Position numbers and translations under genes: made by a program. A stretch of DNA of 64,000 bases, from NCBI RefSeq assembly GCF_002091475.1, contig NZ_BCTR01000014.1, positions 214,202 through 278,201 on the forward strand, written 5' to 3'. The stretch comes from Sphingomonas azotifigens NBRC 15497 (GTDB lineage Bacteria > Pseudomonadota > Alphaproteobacteria > Sphingomonadales > Sphingomonadaceae). Each line of letters opens with the position of its first letter. Position 1 is the stretch's first letter. The notes under the pieces were generated by a model. The model was not told where the DNA came from. It worked only from the letters and a program-made list of their open reading frames with translations, and searched no databases. Positions 61,586 to 64,000 of this stretch are shown piece after piece.

Positions 61586-62605
61586 ATGCCCGAACCCACC
61601 GCCCCTGCCCCCCGCGTGCTCGTCACCGGATCGGCCGGGTTCATCGGCTTCCACACCGCCAGCCGCCTGCTCCAGGCGGGCGCGACGGTGCTCGGCGTCG
61701 ACAATTTCTCGGATTACTACGACGTCGCGCTCAAGGAAGCGCGCAACGACATGCTGTCGAACCACCCCCATTTCCGGGTGGCGCGTTTGTCGATCGAGGA
61801 CCAGCCGGCCCTCGCCGCCACCTGGGCTGAATTCCAGCCCGACGTCGTGATCCACCTCGCCGCCCAGGCCGGCGTGCGCTTCAGCATCGAGCAGCCGGCC
61901 AGCTATATCGGCGCCAACATCGTCGGCACGTTCAACCTGCTCGAGCTGGCACGTCACCACCCGGTGCGCCACTTCCTCGCCGCGTCGACCAGCTCGGTGT
62001 ACGGCGCCAATACCGACATGCCGTTCGGCGAGACGCAGCGCACCGCGACGCCGATGAGCCTCTACGCCGCCACCAAGGGCGCGACCGAGCTGATGGGGCA
62101 CAGCTACGCGCACCTGTTCCGCACGCCGATGACCTTCTTCCGCTTCTTCACCGTCTACGGCCCCTGGGGCCGGCCGGACATGGCGCTGTTCAAGTTCACC
62201 CGCGCCATCCTCGCGGGCGAGCCGATCGACGTGTACAACAATGGGGCAATGGTGCGGGACTTCACCTTCATCGACGATCTCGCCGAATCGATCGTCCGCC
62301 TGATTGACGCCGTGCCGGGCGACGTGGCTGTCGAGGGCGACAGCCTGTCCCCCGCCGCGCCCTTCCGTATCGTCAATATCGGCGCCGGCCGCCCCACCCC
62401 GCTGATGGACTATATCGGCGCGGCGGAGAAGGCGCTGGGTCGCACCGCGACCAAGAACTTCCTGCCGATGCAGGCCGGCGACGTGCCCGCGACCGAAGCC
62501 TCGTCCGATCTGCTCCGCCGCCTCACCGGCTATGCCCCCTCGACCACGCCCGAAGAAGGCGTGGCCAAGTTCGTACGCTGGTATCTGGAGCATTATCAAA
62601 GCTGA
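61586..62605 (+). CDS. NAD-dependent epimerase, UDP-glucuronate 4-epimerase type
   Basis: A 339-residue extended SDR enzyme: VLVTGSAGFIGFHTA, the AAQAGVRFSIEQPASYI segment typical of UDP-glucuronate epimerases, STSSVYGAN, the catalytic YAATK and FFTVYGPWGRPDMALFKF. It would make UDP-galacturonate for surface polysaccharide. It is followed 47 bp later by a nucleotide-sugar dehydrogenase that could supply a related uronic acid. Confidence 0.9.
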   Translation: MPEPTAPAPRVLVTGSAGFIGFHTASRLLQAGATVLGVDNFSDYYDVALKEARNDMLSNHPHFRVARLSIEDQPALAATWAEFQPDVVIHLAAQAGVRFSIEQPASYIGANIVGTFNLLELARHHPVRHFLAASTSSVYGANTDMPFGETQRTATPMSLYAATKGATELMGHSYAHLFRTPMTFFRFFTVYGPWGRPDMALFKFTRAILAGEPIDVYNNGAMVRDFTFIDDLAESIVRLIDAVPGDVAVEGDSLSPAAPFRIVNIGAGRPTPLMDYIGAAEKALGRTATKNFLPMQAGDVPATEASSDLLRRLTGYAPSTTPEEGVAKFVRWYLEHYQS

Positions 62606-62652
62606 AACTGGCGATGGTGCATGAGGGCCGCTCTCGAACGGAGCGGATACCC

Positions 62653-63999
62653 ATGACCTTCGAATGGCCGGCGCACGGACTGACGCTGCAAGCCCGGATT
62701 GAAAGCCGTACGGCGACGATCGGCGTGATCGGCATGGGCTATGTCGGCCTGCCGCTGGCAGTGGCGTTCGGCGAGGCGGGCTGCTCCGTGCTCGGCTTCG
62801 ATCTCGATCCCGAGAAGGTCGCCGCGCTCAATCGCGGCGAGAGCTATATCAAGCACATCCCGGGCGACCGCATCGCTCCGCTGGTCACCGAGCAGCGCAT
62901 CGCCGCCACCGCCGATCTCGACCGGCTGGGCGAAGTCGATGTCCTCCTGATCTGCGTGCCGACGCCGCTCACCCGCCATCTCGAGCCCGACCTCAAATAT
63001 GTCGAGCACACCACCGCCGCGATCGCGCGGACGCTGCGCAAGGGCCAGCTGGTGATCCTCGAATCGACCACCTATCCCGGCACCACGCGCGAGGTGATGC
63101 AGCCGATCCTCGAAGCCGAGGGACTGGCCGCCGGCCGCGACTTCTTCCTCGCCTACTCTCCCGAGCGCGAAGATCCCGGCAACCCGACCTTCTCGACCAC
63201 CAAGATCCCCAAGGTGGTCGGTGCCGACGATCCCGCCTCGGCGGCGCTCGCGATGGCGCTCTATCGCCACATCGTCCCCCAGGCGATCCAGGTCTCCTCG
63301 GCCGCGACGGCGGAGGCAGTGAAGATCACCGAGAACGTGTTCCGCGCGGTCAACATCGCGCTGGTCAACGAGCTGAAGCTGATCTTCACCGCGATGGACA
63401 TCGATGTGTGGGAAGTGATCGACGCGGCCAAGTCCAAGCCGTTCGGCTTCATGCCCTTCTATCCCGGCCCGGGTCTCGGCGGCCACTGCATCCCGATCGA
63501 CCCCTTCTACCTCACCTGGAAGGCGCGCGAGTACAACCAGCACACCCGCTTCATCGAGCTTGCCGGCCAGATCAACGCCGACATGCCGCAGCATGTGATC
63601 CGCGTGCTCGCGGACACGCTCGACGCCCGCTTCGGCCGCGGCCTGCGCGGCGCGCGGATATTGGTGCTGGGGGTGGCCTACAAGAAAAATGTCGACGACA
63701 TCCGCGAGAGCCCGTCATTGCGCCTGATGGAGCTGATCGAGGCGCGCGGCGCGACGGCCGATTTCCACGACCCCCACGTCGCGCAGATCAACGGCACCCG
63801 CGAGCATCCCACGCTCAACTATCGCCACGGCGTCGCATGGGACGAAGCCGCGATCGCCGGCTATGACGCGGTGCTGATCGCCACCGATCACGACGCGGTC
63901 GACTATGCCGCGCTGACGGCCTCGGCCAAGTTGGTGATCGATACCCGCAACGCCTGCGGCAAGGCGGGCGTAACGGGGGACAACATCGCACGCGCCTAG
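62653..63999 (+). CDS. UDP-sugar 6-dehydrogenase (UDP-GlcNAc dehydrogenase-like)
   Basis: A 448-residue dehydrogenase with the NAD site IGVIGMGYVGLPLAVAF, the catalytic cysteine in GPGLGGHCIPIDPFYLTWKA and a C-terminal UDP-binding domain (LGVAYKKNVDDIRESPSLRL). The GFMPFYPGPGLGGHC form is closest to WbpA-type UDP-N-acetylglucosamine 6-dehydrogenases, though UDP-glucose or other hexosamine substrates are possible. GGAG before ATG 62653 decides the start over ATG 62614. The stop codon is complete at 63997-63999. Confidence 0.92.
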   Translation: MTFEWPAHGLTLQARIESRTATIGVIGMGYVGLPLAVAFGEAGCSVLGFDLDPEKVAALNRGESYIKHIPGDRIAPLVTEQRIAATADLDRLGEVDVLLICVPTPLTRHLEPDLKYVEHTTAAIARTLRKGQLVILESTTYPGTTREVMQPILEAEGLAAGRDFFLAYSPEREDPGNPTFSTTKIPKVVGADDPASAALAMALYRHIVPQAIQVSSAATAEAVKITENVFRAVNIALVNELKLIFTAMDIDVWEVIDAAKSKPFGFMPFYPGPGLGGHCIPIDPFYLTWKAREYNQHTRFIELAGQINADMPQHVIRVLADTLDARFGRGLRGARILVLGVAYKKNVDDIRESPSLRLMELIEARGATADFHDPHVAQINGTREHPTLNYRHGVAWDEAAIAGYDAVLIATDHDAVDYAALTASAKLVIDTRNACGKAGVTGDNIARA

Positions 64000-64000
64000 G

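Overview
The window looks like chromosomal DNA of a Sphingomonas-like alphaproteobacterium (order Sphingomonadales). It is high in GC, carries several TonB-dependent receptors with a FecI/FecR pair, and has the alphaproteobacterial blocks rpmH-rnpA-yidD-yidC-engB and dnaA/rpsT/mutM/ubiE/ubiB/coaBC/dut. Coding density is high, and many gene pairs share ATGA or TGATG junctions. I see no phage, insertion sequence, CRISPR array or rRNA operon.

Layout. Bases 1-7,950 form an outer-membrane uptake region: the tail of a TonB receptor, a TauE/SafE-type permease, a Tat-signal aminotransferase of the HisC type, an ECF sigma factor, a FecR-like anti-sigma factor and a second TonB receptor with an STN signalling domain. 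Bases 7,985-19,965 hold a divergent system. An NtrY-like kinase and an unusual NtrC-like regulator lie on the minus strand. A periplasmic adaptor, an ABC ATPase, a 33-residue membrane microprotein and three tandem full-length MacB/FtsX-type permeases lie on the plus strand. Bases 20,033-22,539 carry a phosphatase, tRNA-Leu(CAA), a formate/nitrite-type channel and a small membrane protein. Bases 22,757-28,136 carry comM and the rpmH-yidC-engB block. Bases 28,133-40,551 are mixed housekeeping: S9 peptidase, GST, cupin, dapE, GGDEF/EAL protein, Smr protein, mltA, Tim44-like protein, secB, murJ and trpS.

Bases 40,744-45,380 are a flagellar export cluster: fliN-fliO-fliP on the minus strand, divergent from flgC-fliE-fliQ-fliR-flhB. 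Bases 45,482-49,696 are a probable iron-uptake operon (TonB siderophore receptor, DUF3649, PepSY-TM and DUF3325 proteins) behind a Fur-like inverted repeat. Bases 50,558-61,538 are core functions (GNAT, dnaA, rpsT, mutM, ubiE, ubiB, a membrane protein, coaBC, a lipoprotein hydrolase, dut, a ThiF-family enzyme). The window ends with two nucleotide-sugar genes (UDP-glucuronate 4-epimerase type and UDP-sugar dehydrogenase type) that probably open a surface polysaccharide locus.

Intergenic DNA is rich in repeats. Three families of compound GC-rich hairpins occur twice each, there are two further single copies, and an unrelated repeat of about 200 bp with AAGTTTAGG units occurs once in each orientation, 28 kb apart. 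The most interesting observations are the microprotein coupled on both sides inside the ABC exporter operon, the exporter operon as a whole with its palindromic operator, the AAGTTTAGG repeat, the Tat-exported HisC-like enzyme, the perfect palindrome in front of dnaA, and a repeat element that now encodes the N-terminus of a lipoprotein.
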